A DNA stretch of 64,000 bases from Alphaproteobacteria bacterium. Lineage in GTDB: Bacteria; Pseudomonadota; Alphaproteobacteria; Ferrovibrionales; Ferrovibrionaceae. The notes under the pieces were generated by a model. That model was not told the origin of the DNA. It saw only the letters and a list, made by a program, of their open reading frames with translations, and searched no databases. The stretch is taken from contig JAFKFH010000005.1 of assembly GCA_017307375.1 (NCBI GenBank), positions 248,001-312,000 on the forward strand, in the 5' to 3' direction. The translations under genes and the position numbers were made by a program. Shown here piece after piece: positions 55,461-64,000 of this stretch. Numbering within the stretch: the first letter of the stretch is position 1; each line of letters begins with the position of its first letter.

Positions 55461-58400
55461 TCAGTTGATCGCGCTCACGCCACCGCGCGAGAGCTTGTCG
55501 CGATAGCTCGCCATGAAACTCTCGAGCTGGCTGATCTGGGCGATCGCGCTGGTGCGCTGGCGGATGCCGTCGGCGTCAGCCGGATCGACCGCCGCCGTGA
55601 TCACCTGGAAGGCGTCGGCCTCCGCCGAGCCTTTCAGCCGCTCGGTCCATTGTCCGCGCAGCTGTTCGAGCGCCTTGCGATCGTTGGCCAGCGCCAGCGC
55701 CACGGCGAGTTCCAGCAGCCGCCGCCGCTCGACGCCGTCCAGCGGCTTGGCCGGGTCCTGGGCGGCCGCATTCAGGGTCGTCTGCAACGATCCCGCCGCC
55801 TTCTGCCAGTCCTTCTGCCGCCAGTAGATATCGGCGCGCAGCAGGTCGCCGGCCTGCGTCGTGTCGCCCTGCAAGGCGCCGAGCGCTTCGGGATAACGGG
55901 CAAGATCGGCGAGGGCACGTGCCTCGAGATGCTTGCGTTCGAGCTGAATCGCTGCGGGAATGTCCGGACCCGCGGTGTCCTGGATGGTCTTCAGCGCCGC
56001 TTCGGCCCGCTTGTCGAGCAACTGGATCACCGCGAGCCGCACGGCCGTCCGCGCCCGCTCCTCGCCCTTGAGGCGGTTGCGCACCTGATGATCGAGCAGT
56101 TCGGCCGCCCGGCCCAGCAGGTCGACCTGCGCCAGCCGGTCGGCCAGCTTGCGGATCATCTCGTCGCCGCGCGACCCGGCGGGGGTCAGTTCGCGGAAAT
56201 CATAGAACAGGCCGAGCGCCACGACCGGCGGCAACGCATCGGCACCGCCCTGCAGGAACAGCTTCTCGAACACATCGCTCATCTTCCGGCGTGCCTCCTG
56301 GCCCTCCTTCGACTTGGGGAAGTTCTGCGCCACCTGCTTGAGCGCCAGCAGGCCGTTGCGGTAGTCGCCATCCTCGATCTGCAGTTCGCCCAGCCGCCGC
56401 AGCAGCTTGATCTCGAAATCGTCACCCCGCCAGGCATAGCGCAGGCGGTCGAGACGATTGATGGCATCGCGCGTCGGGATCTCCTTGTCGGCCAACTGGC
56501 GCTCGACCTGGTCGTATTCCGCCTGGACACGCACGAGGCGATTGCCGGAATTCAGCGCCTGTTCGAGGTACTCCTTGGCCTGCGGCGCCTCGCCCATTTC
56601 CTGGTAGACGCGAGAGCGAAGCAGGTCGACGGCGCCGTCGTCCGAACGGGAAAGCAGGTCATCGTCGATCTGCTCGAACTCGTCGCGCGCCGCCTGGAGA
56701 TCGCCGGTCCGGTAGAACGTCTCGGCCATCGCCAGGCGGATACGGGCGACGACATCCTTCGGGTAATATTGCAGCGCGTCGCGCCCATCCTGGAACGATC
56801 GCCGCGCCGCCTGGTAGTCGTGCTGTTCGGCCTGCAGCACCCCGCGCCACAGCACCATGTCGGCATCGGTGGCCAGGCTGACATGGTTCAGGTCGACCGC
56901 CGCCTCGTTCAGGCGATGCAGGCCAAGGCGGGCAAGACCGCGCAACGCGCGGAAATTGCGGTCACGCTCGATCGAGGGATCGGCCCGCTGCATCTCGCGC
57001 AGCACGGACAGTGCCTCGGCGTTCATGTTCCAGGCCACGTAGAAGCGCGCCAGATCGAGCCGGGCACCGTTGCGTGCCTCCGGCCGGGTATTGGCAAAGG
57101 TGTTTTCGAGCGCCTGCTTGTTGACGACATATTTGTCGAAATCGCCGCGTCGCCACTCGTCGAACTTCATCAGGGCGCCGCCACCCGCCCCGGTGACGGC
57201 GCCGCGCGACAGGATCAGGCCGGTCGCGGCGCCGATCTCGACGGTCTCGCGCGTCGATTCGACCGTCACCCCGTCGGCGCGCGGCTGAACGACAATGCCC
57301 TGGTTGGTCGGCAGCAGCGCGAACTGCACATAGTCGCGCTCATCGACCACGCCGCGCCCGGCCGGGGTCGGAACCGCCCAGAAACCGTCCCCGACTTCGG
57401 GATCGGCCAGCGGCACCGGTTGCGCCGGCTCCATCACCGGAAGGAAAATATTCTCACCCGCGGCCTGTTCGCCGCGCTTGACCTCGATTGCGGCCGGCGG
57501 CCCCTGCGGCTTGCCCTTGTGCAGGGCGATCGCCCATCCCCGTTCGTCGGCGGTCAGCGCCGCCCAGCTATCGGAGGGAGGAGTGAAGCGCATGACGGTG
57601 GCCTGCGCGTGGGGCAGCTGGGCGGCCGCCGGAAACAGGTCGTCCCGTTCCAGCACCGGCTTCATGTCGATCTCGGTCGGGCGCGAGAACACCACCCAGA
57701 AACGGCCGTTGCGCATGAACCCGGCCCCCTGGACCGGTTCGGCGAACGGAAAGCGCAACATCGGGCCATCGGTTCCCGGCTCGATCTGCGGCACCAGCGG
57801 GTTGAGCGGCGCCGTCGGCAAGGGCGGCGCCTGGGCGAGGCCGACGGGAACGGGCCTGACCGCCGGGGCAGCGCCGGCCGCATCCCCAGCCGGCTGCTCG
57901 CCGACGGCAAGCTGGTCGGCCGGAGCCTCGCTGCCGGGACGGAAACGGGGCAGCGGCGGCCAGGTCGATGCTTCGACGGCGCCGCGCGGCGCCGCCTGCG
58001 GTGTCGGGAAAACCGGGCCGCCGGCGGTCGACGGCGGATTGGCCGGTGGTGGTGGATTGGCTGGCGGCGGATTGGCGGGCGGCGCGGCCGGCGGTTCCGG
58101 TGCGACGTTGGCCTGGGCCGGCGGGTTCGCCGCCGGCTGAGCCGGGCGCTGCGGCTCGGCCTGACGCGGCGCCGGCGGCGTGGCCGCCTGGCTGGCCGCG
58201 GGCGGCGGCGACTGTGTCGCGGGCGGCGACGGCTGTGCGGGCGACGGCGGGGACGGTCGCGCCTGCGGTACAGGCGGCTCGGCGGCAGCGGTCGCCGCCG
58301 CCGGCGGTACGGGCTGGGGGGCGGCAGGCGCGGCTTCGGCCGCCGGCACCGGCGGCGCGGCGGCGTCCAGAACATCGAGGACGATGTTGCTGCCATCGCG

Positions 58401-58808
58401 GAAATGGCGGATCGACGACCCGGCCGGTACTGCCAGGCGGACGACCGTTCCCCCCGCCTCCTGCGTGCTGCCGATCAGCCGCACGCCCCGAGGCGCCCGC
58501 GCCTGCAGCGCCGCGAGGTCGATCCGCGCGGGCCCGGCAAAACGCAGCGCCACCGTGCCGCCGCCATCGGTCACCTGATAGTCGACGAGCTGCGGCCAGT
58601 CGAAAACGATCCGGCCATAGCCGGCATGCTCGCCGGTGCGGATCCGCACGACCGGCCCCGCGGCAGCCTGAGCCGCCGGCGCCTCCTGGGCAAGGGCAGG
58701 CAATCCCACCGGGGTCGCGAGGACGAGGGCCGCGACCAGCGCACCATCCAGGGCGCGGCGCGCGCGGCGGGCCGCCTTGTCGCCTGGTTGATCGCGCCTG
58801 GTCGCCAT
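55461..58808 (-). CDS. Large periplasmic AMIN-like/TPR protein
   Basis: About 1,115 residues. After a signal peptide (DGALVAALVLATPVGLPALA) comes a small beta domain (about 50-145; GRIVFDWPQLVDYQV and VVRLAVPAGSSIRHFRD resemble AMIN-type peptidoglycan/secretin domains). A Pro/Ala-rich linker of about 140 residues and a globular middle region follow. A long series of TPR-like helical repeats runs from about 540 to 1000 (VLWRGVLQAEQHDYQAARRS, AMAETFYRTGDLQAARDEFE). It is conserved in flagellar neighbourhoods, to my recollection, but I know no assigned function. A structural periplasmic scaffold linking motor and cell wall is possible. The ATG at 58808 is preferred to the TTG at 58835. Confidence 0.8.
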   Translation of the reverse strand: MATRRDQPGDKAARRARRALDGALVAALVLATPVGLPALAQEAPAAQAAAGPVVRIRTGEHAGYGRIVFDWPQLVDYQVTDGGGTVALRFAGPARIDLAALQARAPRGVRLIGSTQEAGGTVVRLAVPAGSSIRHFRDGSNIVLDVLDAAAPPVPAAEAAPAAPQPVPPAAATAAAEPPVPQARPSPPSPAQPSPPATQSPPPAASQAATPPAPRQAEPQRPAQPAANPPAQANVAPEPPAAPPANPPPANPPPPANPPSTAGGPVFPTPQAAPRGAVEASTWPPLPRFRPGSEAPADQLAVGEQPAGDAAGAAPAVRPVPVGLAQAPPLPTAPLNPLVPQIEPGTDGPMLRFPFAEPVQGAGFMRNGRFWVVFSRPTEIDMKPVLERDDLFPAAAQLPHAQATVMRFTPPSDSWAALTADERGWAIALHKGKPQGPPAAIEVKRGEQAAGENIFLPVMEPAQPVPLADPEVGDGFWAVPTPAGRGVVDERDYVQFALLPTNQGIVVQPRADGVTVESTRETVEIGAATGLILSRGAVTGAGGGALMKFDEWRRGDFDKYVVNKQALENTFANTRPEARNGARLDLARFYVAWNMNAEALSVLREMQRADPSIERDRNFRALRGLARLGLHRLNEAAVDLNHVSLATDADMVLWRGVLQAEQHDYQAARRSFQDGRDALQYYPKDVVARIRLAMAETFYRTGDLQAARDEFEQIDDDLLSRSDDGAVDLLRSRVYQEMGEAPQAKEYLEQALNSGNRLVRVQAEYDQVERQLADKEIPTRDAINRLDRLRYAWRGDDFEIKLLRRLGELQIEDGDYRNGLLALKQVAQNFPKSKEGQEARRKMSDVFEKLFLQGGADALPPVVALGLFYDFRELTPAGSRGDEMIRKLADRLAQVDLLGRAAELLDHQVRNRLKGEERARTAVRLAVIQLLDKRAEAALKTIQDTAGPDIPAAIQLERKHLEARALADLARYPEALGALQGDTTQAGDLLRADIYWRQKDWQKAAGSLQTTLNAAAQDPAKPLDGVERRRLLELAVALALANDRKALEQLRGQWTERLKGSAEADAFQVITAAVDPADADGIRQRTSAIAQISQLESFMASYRDKLSRGGVSAIN

Positions 58809-58900
58809 ACGCTCGGCCAAGTCCTCCGCCGTCAATCCGGATTCGTTCGCGCGCAGTCTAGCATGGCGGCCGCCATTGCGATGGCGGTTGCGCGAGAATC

Positions 58901-58936
58901 AAAAGGCGGCCGACGGCATGACTGCCACCGACCGCC
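58901..58936 (-). terminator. Rho-independent terminator after cheY
   Basis: On the minus strand a 14-bp stem with three G-U wobbles (58923-58936 with 58905-58918, loop GTCA) is followed by four T residues, 29 bases past the cheY stop. It separates cheY from the TPR gene. Confidence 0.75.
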
Positions 58937-58964
58937 CGAAACCTGCGATGCGGAAAAACCCGGG

Positions 58965-59351
58965 TCAGAAATCCCCGAGCACCGCCACCATCTTCTTCTT
59001 CAGCGTCTCGGCGTTGAACGGCTTGACGATGTAGTTGTTCACGCCGGCCTGCTTGGCCGCGATCACGTTCTCGGTCTTGGACTCGGCGGTGATCATGATG
59101 AAGGGCGTGGCCTTGAGCTTGTCGTCGGCGCGGACTTCCTTCAGGAGCTGGAGGCCGGTCATCGGCTCCATGTTCCAGTCGGAAATCACCAAGCCATAGG
59201 CTTTTTCCTGCATCTTGCCGAGAGCCATGCTACCGTCGGTGGCTTCGTCGATATTGGAGAAGCCGAGCTGCTTCAGCAGGTTGCCGACGATCCGCAGCAT
59301 CGTCTTGTAGTCATCGACGATGAGGACGTTCATGTTCTTGTCGACAGCCAT
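58965..59351 (-). CDS. cheY: Chemotaxis response regulator CheY
   Basis: A 128-residue single receiver domain: acidic pair in VLIVDDYKTMLRIV, phospho-acceptor aspartate in LVISDWNMEPMTGLQLL, switch threonine in FIMITAESKTE and lysine in NNYIVKPFNAETLKKKM. The NMEPM(T/D)GL pattern and aromatic switch region are those of CheY. FliM downstream in this cluster carries the CheY-binding motif. It is monocistronic, with its own terminator. Confidence 0.92.
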   Translation of the reverse strand: MAVDKNMNVLIVDDYKTMLRIVGNLLKQLGFSNIDEATDGSMALGKMQEKAYGLVISDWNMEPMTGLQLLKEVRADDKLKATPFIMITAESKTENVIAAKQAGVNNYIVKPFNAETLKKKMVAVLGDF

Positions 59352-59588
59352 TAGTACCTCTTCTCACTCCCACCCAAGCGAAACCGTCGAACCGCTTCGC
59401 CGACCAGGGACTGCCCGCCGCAGTACTCCCCGCCGCAGTGCCGATCCAGCTTACATCTCGGCAAGTGGGGAGACATCACGACTCCGCCCCTGCCCGTCGC
59501 CTGAGAAATTACGGTAGCCCGGGTCCAAGCGCAACCCGCAACCCGCCGTTTCTAGGACTAGTTGTCTAAAGTTATCGAAAGTTACACT

Positions 59589-60353
59589 TTAGCCATTGCC
59601 AACGCCCGATCGGCGTTCGCCGTTGATCAGCCGCCTTTTGGCTAGGTCGACCGTAATCTGCTGGGCCACCTTGGGATCCAGTTCGGCCAGTACCGGCGCC
59701 AGCTTTGCTTCCTTCATCCGTTCGACCACGCCGAGCAGGACATCGGGCTCGAGCTGGGCGAAGATGCGCGCGGCATCCTTGGGCTTCATGTTCTCGTAGA
59801 CCTTGACCAGCGAGCGCAGATTCTGCTCGGCCTGCTCGTCGGTCTTCTTCAACGCATCGTTGATCCGGCCCTCGATCTTCTTCAGCTCGGCGATCCGTTC
59901 GTCGATGCGTTTTTCGGCCGCGCCGAGCACCTGTTCGCGCAGGTCGAGTTCGCGCGACCGGGCGTCGAGCGCGTCGCGCCGCTTGGACAGTTCCTGCAGG
60001 ATCTCGACTTCGGCCCGGCTGAAATTCCGCGTATCGGCATCCGAGATCGCCCGCGTCGCCGGCGCGGCCGCCTGGGTCGCGTCGCCGGCCTGGGTCGCAG
60101 AGGGGGCCTGGGTCGCGGCCGGGGCCGGCGGCTGGCCCTGCGCGCCCTGCTGGACAGGGGTCTGCGGCGAAGCCTGCGGCGTGGGTCCCTGCTGGGCCAG
60201 CGCGGGCGGCGGGCCGCCGATCATCACGAAACGGGCACCGTCCCAGACCTCGGCCAGCTTGACGCCGAACAGCATCATCGTGCCGAAGATGGTCAGCGGC
60301 AGCAGGCGCAGCCGGGTGCGGGCCATGAGCTTGCGGGGCGAGATACCGGTCAT
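59589..60353 (-). CDS. motE: Flagellar motility protein MotE
   Basis: About 254 residues: an N-terminal membrane helix (LLPLTIFGTMMLFGVKLAEV), an Ala/Pro/Gln-rich periplasmic stretch, a coiled coil (about 120-180: EILQELSKRRDALDARSREL) and a MgtE-N-like C-domain (VYENMKPKDAARIFAQLEPD, VLAELDPKVAQQITVDLA). This is the layout of MotE, a periplasmic chaperone/scaffold for MotC in alphaproteobacteria. ATG 60356 and 60353 are adjacent. GAGG spacing favours the second. It lies seven bases after the DUF6468 stop. Confidence 0.88.
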   Translation of the reverse strand: MTGISPRKLMARTRLRLLPLTIFGTMMLFGVKLAEVWDGARFVMIGGPPPALAQQGPTPQASPQTPVQQGAQGQPPAPAATQAPSATQAGDATQAAAPATRAISDADTRNFSRAEVEILQELSKRRDALDARSRELDLREQVLGAAEKRIDERIAELKKIEGRINDALKKTDEQAEQNLRSLVKVYENMKPKDAARIFAQLEPDVLLGVVERMKEAKLAPVLAELDPKVAQQITVDLAKRRLINGERRSGVGNG

Positions 60354-60360
60354 CATCGCC

Positions 60361-60885
60361 TCACTTGAACCGCTGCAGCGCCTGCATCAGATCGCGCTCG
60401 GCCTGCGAGCCGCGATCGGCACCGCCGCGCGGGGGGGCGGCGGGGCCGCGTGGGGCTTCGGCCGGCGGACTGACGGGTTGTGCCGTCGGTCGCGAGACCG
60501 GCGCCGCCGGCATGGCGGCCGCGGGGGGCAGGCCGCCGGGAACGACAGGGGCCGGCGCCGTGCGCCGGGCATCGGTCACCCGCTCGGTCAGCCGCTCGGC
60601 CAGACGGTTGCCGGCCTCGACCGCATAGGCCAGTTCGTCGCCGATCTCCTTCGCCGCATCGATCCGGGCCTGCAATTCCGACCCGGCCTTCTCGCTTGCC
60701 CGGCGCAGATCGCTGATCGACCCCTGGGCGGTCTGGGTGGCGCGGTCGAATTCCTGGATCAGGCGCTGCATCTCGACCTGGGCGTCGCGCAGCGTCGTCA
60801 GCCGGCGGTTCAGCAGCACGCAGTACCAGATCGTCGCGACCAGCAGGCCCGCCACGATCAGATCGAGAATGATGCCGTACCACAT
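60361..60885 (-). CDS. DUF6468 membrane protein in flagellar operon
   Basis: A 174-residue protein with one N-terminal helix (MWYGIILDLIVAGLLVATIW), a helical segment (about 25-100: LTTLRDAQVEMQRLIQEFDR) and a Pro/Ala-rich tail ending QAERDLMQALQRFK. This matches the DUF6468 group found between fliM and motE in alphaproteobacteria. The ATG at 60885 has GGGAGG six bases upstream. Role in motility unknown, perhaps stator or C-ring support. Confidence 0.82.
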   Translation of the reverse strand: MWYGIILDLIVAGLLVATIWYCVLLNRRLTTLRDAQVEMQRLIQEFDRATQTAQGSISDLRRASEKAGSELQARIDAAKEIGDELAYAVEAGNRLAERLTERVTDARRTAPAPVVPGGLPPAAAMPAAPVSRPTAQPVSPPAEAPRGPAAPPRGGADRGSQAERDLMQALQRFK

Positions 60886-60902
60886 CGCCAGCCTCCCCGC
60901 CG

Positions 60903-61994
60903 CTAGAGCCGCGGCACGCGCTTCAGCGCGCGGTCGACACGCACGGCGATGCGGTTGCCCATCCGCCCCATCCGGCCCGACACCATCGGCACGCCGCCGC
61001 AGCGCAGATCGACCGGGCTTTCCGGCGTGGCATTGAACAGGATGGTCGAGCCGATCTCGAACTTCATGACGTCGCGCAGCGACATCACCTGCTCGTCCAG
61101 CACCGCCTCGACATCGACGTCGGTCGACCACAGCTCGGTCGCCAGATGGTTTTCCCAGATCGAGTCCCGGCCGAACTTCTCGCCCATGAACATCTGGAGC
61201 AGAAGTTCGCGGACCGGTTCGAGCGTGGCGTAAGGCAGCAGCAGTTCGAGGCGGCCGCCGCGATCGTCCATGTCGATGCGCAGCCGGGCGACGATCGCCG
61301 CATTGGCCGGTCGGGCGATGGTGGCAAAGCGCGGGTTGGTCTCGACCCGGTCGAAGTTGAACGAGACGGCGGCAAGCGGCTCGAAGGCGGTCTGCATGTC
61401 GGCGAGGACCACCCCGACCATGCGTTCGACCAGGTTGCGCTCGATCGTCGTGTAGGGCCGCCCTTCGATACGCATCGCGGCGGTACCGCGGCGCCCGCCC
61501 AGCAACACGTCGACGATCGAGTAGATCAGGGCGGAGTCGACCGTCAGCAGACCATAGTTGTCCCACTCGACCGCGCGGAACACCGCCAGGATTGCCGGCA
61601 GCGGGATCGAGTTGAGGTAGTCGCCGAAGCGGATCGAGGTGATGTTGTCGAGGCTGACTTCGACATTGTCCGAGGTGAAGTTGCGCAGGCTGGTCGTCAT
61701 CAATCGGACGAGACGGTCGAAGACGACTTCGAGCATCGGCAGACGCTCGTAGGAGACGAGCGCACTGTTGATGATCGCCCGCATGCCGGTGCGGTCGGAA
61801 TCCTCGTCCGAGCCGGCATCGAAGCCGAGCAGGCTGTCGATTTCATCCTGGTTGAGGATGCGGGTCGACTGGCCGTCGCCGCCCCCGCCGCCACCGAAAT
61901 CGGCCGCGCCGCCACCGCCCGGGCCGCCCTCCGCCATCGCCGCCCATTCGGCAGCTAGCGCGTCGGCATCCTTCTGTGCGTCGTCGTCGGCCAT
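60903..61994 (-). CDS. fliM: Flagellar motor switch protein FliM
   Basis: A 363-residue C-ring protein with the CheY-P binding motif LNQDEIDSLLG (about 48-58), the middle domain with TSIRFGDYLNSIPLPAILAV and VDVLLGGRRG, and a C-terminal SpoA domain with the family glycine RMGNRIAVRV. It sets rotation direction. A Gly-rich stretch (GGPGGGGAADFGGGGGGDG) precedes the CheY motif, an unusual but unstructured insertion. Between fliL and DUF6468. Confidence 0.95.
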   Translation of the reverse strand: MADDDAQKDADALAAEWAAMAEGGPGGGGAADFGGGGGGDGQSTRILNQDEIDSLLGFDAGSDEDSDRTGMRAIINSALVSYERLPMLEVVFDRLVRLMTTSLRNFTSDNVEVSLDNITSIRFGDYLNSIPLPAILAVFRAVEWDNYGLLTVDSALIYSIVDVLLGGRRGTAAMRIEGRPYTTIERNLVERMVGVVLADMQTAFEPLAAVSFNFDRVETNPRFATIARPANAAIVARLRIDMDDRGGRLELLLPYATLEPVRELLLQMFMGEKFGRDSIWENHLATELWSTDVDVEAVLDEQVMSLRDVMKFEIGSTILFNATPESPVDLRCGGVPMVSGRMGRMGNRIAVRVDRALKRVPRL

Positions 61995-62021
61995 TCCTTC
62001 AGCCTTCCGCCTGCCGGCCCG

Positions 62022-62525
62022 CTACTGGACCAGCATCTCCTTGAACAACACATCCGAGATCTTGGCCGGCGCGATCGCCGCGTTGACCCGGTAGAGCAAT
62101 TCCTCCTTCAGACGCTGCAGCCCCGCCGATCCGGCCAGATCCTCCGAGCGCATCTCGCGCAGATAGACCTGAAAATTGTCGATCACCCGCGGCATCTTCT
62201 GGTTCAACTGCACCAGCGTATCGGCCTGGTCGTATTCCAGCGCGACCTTGAGCTTCAGGAAGCTCTGCGTCCGGCCGGTCGACTGCAGGTTCACAAGGAT
62301 ATCCGGCAGGTCGAGGAACGCCAGGATCTTCGGTTGCGCCGGCTTGGCCGCTTCCTCGGCATGCTCGGCCGGTTTCTTCTTGAACAGGAAGAACCAGGCA
62401 GCCCCACCGCCGCCGCCCAGCAGGATGAGGGCGATCAGCGCGATCAGGATCAGTTTTTTGCCGGCGAGCTTCTTCTTCGGTGCGCCTTCGCCGCCTTCGC
62501 CGTCCGTTGCTTCCTCGTCGGCCAT
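62022..62525 (-). CDS. fliL: Flagellar basal body-associated protein FliL
   Basis: A 167-residue single-pass protein: Lys-rich cytoplasmic start (GAPKKKLAGKKLILIALIAL), transmembrane helix, and periplasmic domain with FLDLPDILVNLQSTGRTQSF, then LKVALEYDQADTLVQLNQKM, the FliL core. It supports stator function. First gene of fliL-fliM-DUF6468-motE, with a 159-base upstream gap. Confidence 0.94.
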   Translation of the reverse strand: MADEEATDGEGGEGAPKKKLAGKKLILIALIALILLGGGGGAAWFFLFKKKPAEHAEEAAKPAQPKILAFLDLPDILVNLQSTGRTQSFLKLKVALEYDQADTLVQLNQKMPRVIDNFQVYLREMRSEDLAGSAGLQRLKEELLYRVNAAIAPAKISDVLFKEMLVQ

Positions 62526-62684
62526 CGCCTCAACCCAACGGTAGCGGTCCCGCAGCCGCCGCCCTACTAAATCAGGAATACGGGAGTCTAACCCGATTAA
62601 CTATAGGGCGCGAGTGTAAACAAGGCGTTAGCCGCGAGCCCCCACCCGATTGGGCGAGAGTGCAAATATTACCGAATTCAGCGT

Positions 62685-64000
62685 TCAGTTGCTTTTCGGG
62701 ATCTCGAAACTAGGCGGCTGCACCTCATCGTCCATGCCGTTGTCCGGCAGGATGATCTCGATCGAGTTGGGATCGACCGTGCTCGGCGCTTCGAGGAAAA
62801 CGGTCACGATCTTCGGGAAGGCGATGACCAGCGCGACCATCACGAGTTGCAGCAGCACCCAGGGAATGGCGCCCCAGTAGATATCGGCGCTCTTGACCTC
62901 CTTGGGCGCCACGCCGCGCAGGTAGAACAGCGCGAAGCCGAATGGCGGGTGCATGAACGAGGTCTGCATGTTGACGCAGAGCATCACGCCGAACCAGATC
63001 AGCGCCGCTTCCGGCCCGACGATCGGGGCCAGCAGCTTCTGCGCCACCGGCGCCAGCATCGGCAGAATGATGAAGGCAATCTCGAAGAAATCGAGGAAGA
63101 AGGCGAGGAAGAAGATGAACAGGTTGACGACGAGCAGGAAGCCCCAGACCCCGCCGGGCAGTGAGCTCAGCAGATGCTCGATCCACAACCCGCCGTCGAC
63201 CCCCTGGAAGACGATCGAGAAGCAGGTCGAGCCGATCAGGATGAAGGTGACCATCGCGGTGATGCGCATGGTCGACTGGTAGGCCTGGACGATCAGGTCG
63301 CGCAGGTCGGGCAGCACCAGCACGCGCAGGCACAACCAGACCACCGCCAGATAGGTGATCGCGAAGGCGATCTTGAACGCCACGTTTTCGGTGAACAGCA
63401 GGGCAATGGCCACGCCGATGCCGCAGGACACGAGGCCGACCAGGAAGATGCGGTGCGACGCCTGGCCGAGACGGGGATGGTGCAGCACGGCCAGCACCAC
63501 GGCACCGATCGCGCCGACGGCGCCGGCCTCGGTCGGGGTGGCTAGGCCCATCATCATGGTGCCCAGCACCAGGAAGATCAGTACGGCCGACGGCACGATG
63601 CCGCGCAGGCACTTCCTCCACAGCGCCCAGCCCGTCAGGGTGCGGTCCTCCTTGGGGACCGCGGGCACCCAGGTCGGCTTGATGATCGACACGGCGAAGG
63701 TGTAGGCGGCAAACAGCGCGATCTGCAGGATCGACGGCCCCCAGGCGCCGAGATACATGTCGCCGACCGACTTGCCGAGCTGATCGGCCAGCACGACCAG
63801 CACCAGCGACGGCGGCACCAGCTGGGTGATGGTACCCGACGCCGCCAGCACCCCGGTGGCATAGCGCATGTTGTACTTGTAGCGCATCATCACCGGCAGC
63901 GAGATCATCGCCATGGCGATGACCTGGGCGGCAACGGTCCCGGTGATGGCGCCCAGGATAAAGCCGACGATGATCACCGAATAGCCGAGGCCGCCGCGGA
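62685..64000 (-). CDS. dctM: TRAP transporter large permease, partial (5' end beyond window)
   Basis: At least 437 residues, open to the window edge. An ATG at 63977 exists, but the frame continues upstream with DctM-like residues (RGGLGYSVMIIVG). Landmarks are SGTITQLVPPSLVLVVLADQ, MMMGLATPTEAGAVGAIGAV, FFEIAFIILPMLAPVAQKLL and NMQTSFMHPPFGFALFYLRG. The last two are characteristic of the mannitol/chloroaromatic-type large TRAP permeases. The protein lies upstream of fliL but is unrelated in function. Its small and binding subunits should lie outside the window. Confidence 0.9.
   Translation of the reverse strand, partial: RGGLGYSVIIVGFILGAITGTVAAQVIAMAMISLPVMMRYKYNMRYATGVLAASGTITQLVPPSLVLVVLADQLGKSVGDMYLGAWGPSILQIALFAAYTFAVSIIKPTWVPAVPKEDRTLTGWALWRKCLRGIVPSAVLIFLVLGTMMMGLATPTEAGAVGAIGAVVLAVLHHPRLGQASHRIFLVGLVSCGIGVAIALLFTENVAFKIAFAITYLAVVWLCLRVLVLPDLRDLIVQAYQSTMRITAMVTFILIGSTCFSIVFQGVDGGLWIEHLLSSLPGGVWGFLLVVNLFIFFLAFFLDFFEIAFIILPMLAPVAQKLLAPIVGPEAALIWFGVMLCVNMQTSFMHPPFGFALFYLRGVAPKEVKSADIYWGAIPWVLLQLVMVALVIAFPKIVTVFLEAPSTVDPNSIEIILPDNGMDDEVQPPSFEIPKSN

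Noticed and set aside
57950-58330. GC-rich repetitive stretch as a DNA repeat or CRISPR
   Set aside because: It encodes the Pro/Ala-rich linker of the TPR protein. Repeats are irregular, codon-scale and without spacers.
55356-59354. 1,332-codon plus-strand open frame opposite the TPR and cheY genes
   Set aside because: It runs antisense across two separate genes and the cheY terminator, which a real gene would not do.
59560-59590. TAACTTT direct repeats after motE as a terminator or binding site
   Set aside because: Short, AT-rich, no stable stem and no known consensus. Could be chance.
62580-62605. Possible CtrA site (TTAA repeats) upstream of fliL
   Set aside because: CTAA and TTAA are five bases apart, not the seven required by TTAA-N7-TTAA.

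Overview
The window is GC-rich chromosomal DNA, densely packed with short or overlapping gene junctions. It comes from a motile alphaproteobacterium, probably of the Rhodospirillales type. The pointers are a CckA-type cell-cycle hybrid kinase, a recA promoter carrying a GTTC-N7-GTTC LexA box, the recA/alaS neighbourhood, DUF6468 and MotE flagellar proteins, a eukaryotic-type NADP isocitrate dehydrogenase and an ATP-dependent 'cisplatin' DNA ligase. No tRNA, rRNA, CRISPR array, prophage or insertion sequence was recognised.

Layout. 1-610: end of a ureide (purine) degradation operon (allantoicase C-terminus, allA). 778-2620: an OmpR-type response regulator facing a PAS/histidine-kinase-like protein that has lost its recognisable ATP-binding motifs. 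2692-9639 (minus): a complete oppABCDF oligopeptide importer followed by an EamA exporter, with an FMN reductase upstream. 9767-15594: Tat-exported PhoX-type phosphatase, an AONS/KBL-like PLP enzyme coupled to an M20 amidohydrolase, an AraC regulator and an Lrp regulator. 15646-21542: a TRAP transporter operon (M-P-Q order) ending in an MlrC-like M81 protein and a maspardin-like hydrolase, divergent from an XRE-cupin regulator with a 16-bp perfect palindrome between them. 21550-24686: GNAT enzyme and the ligase-associated exonuclease plus ATP-dependent ligase. 24688-28446: a giant Amt-PAS-GGDEF-EAL fusion. 28623-32022: cytochrome b561 and cytochrome c' (convergent), LOG, icd.

32040-37742: alaS and recA are separated by an AT-rich island (about 34.8-36.65 kb) that looks horizontally acquired. 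It carries two overlapping genes: a DUF6932-like minimal nucleotidyltransferase and an unrecognised 311-residue partner. This is the best candidate in the window for an undescribed system.

37878-64000 is mainly a flagellar region. flgB-flgC-fliE-fliQ-fliR-flhB-cckA runs on the minus strand. A short flhB-like gene with fliO and fliP runs on the plus strand. fliL-fliM-DUF6468-motE, cheY and a 1,115-residue periplasmic TPR protein run on the minus strand. Between the two flagellar blocks lie tamA-tamB-ycjX-ycjF (envelope/outer-membrane biogenesis) and a membrane LytTR regulator divergent from a membrane acyltransferase. A TRAP large permease runs off the right edge.

Start codons were chosen by Shine-Dalgarno spacing, operon overlaps and family length. 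Several ORF-maximal starts were shortened on that basis.
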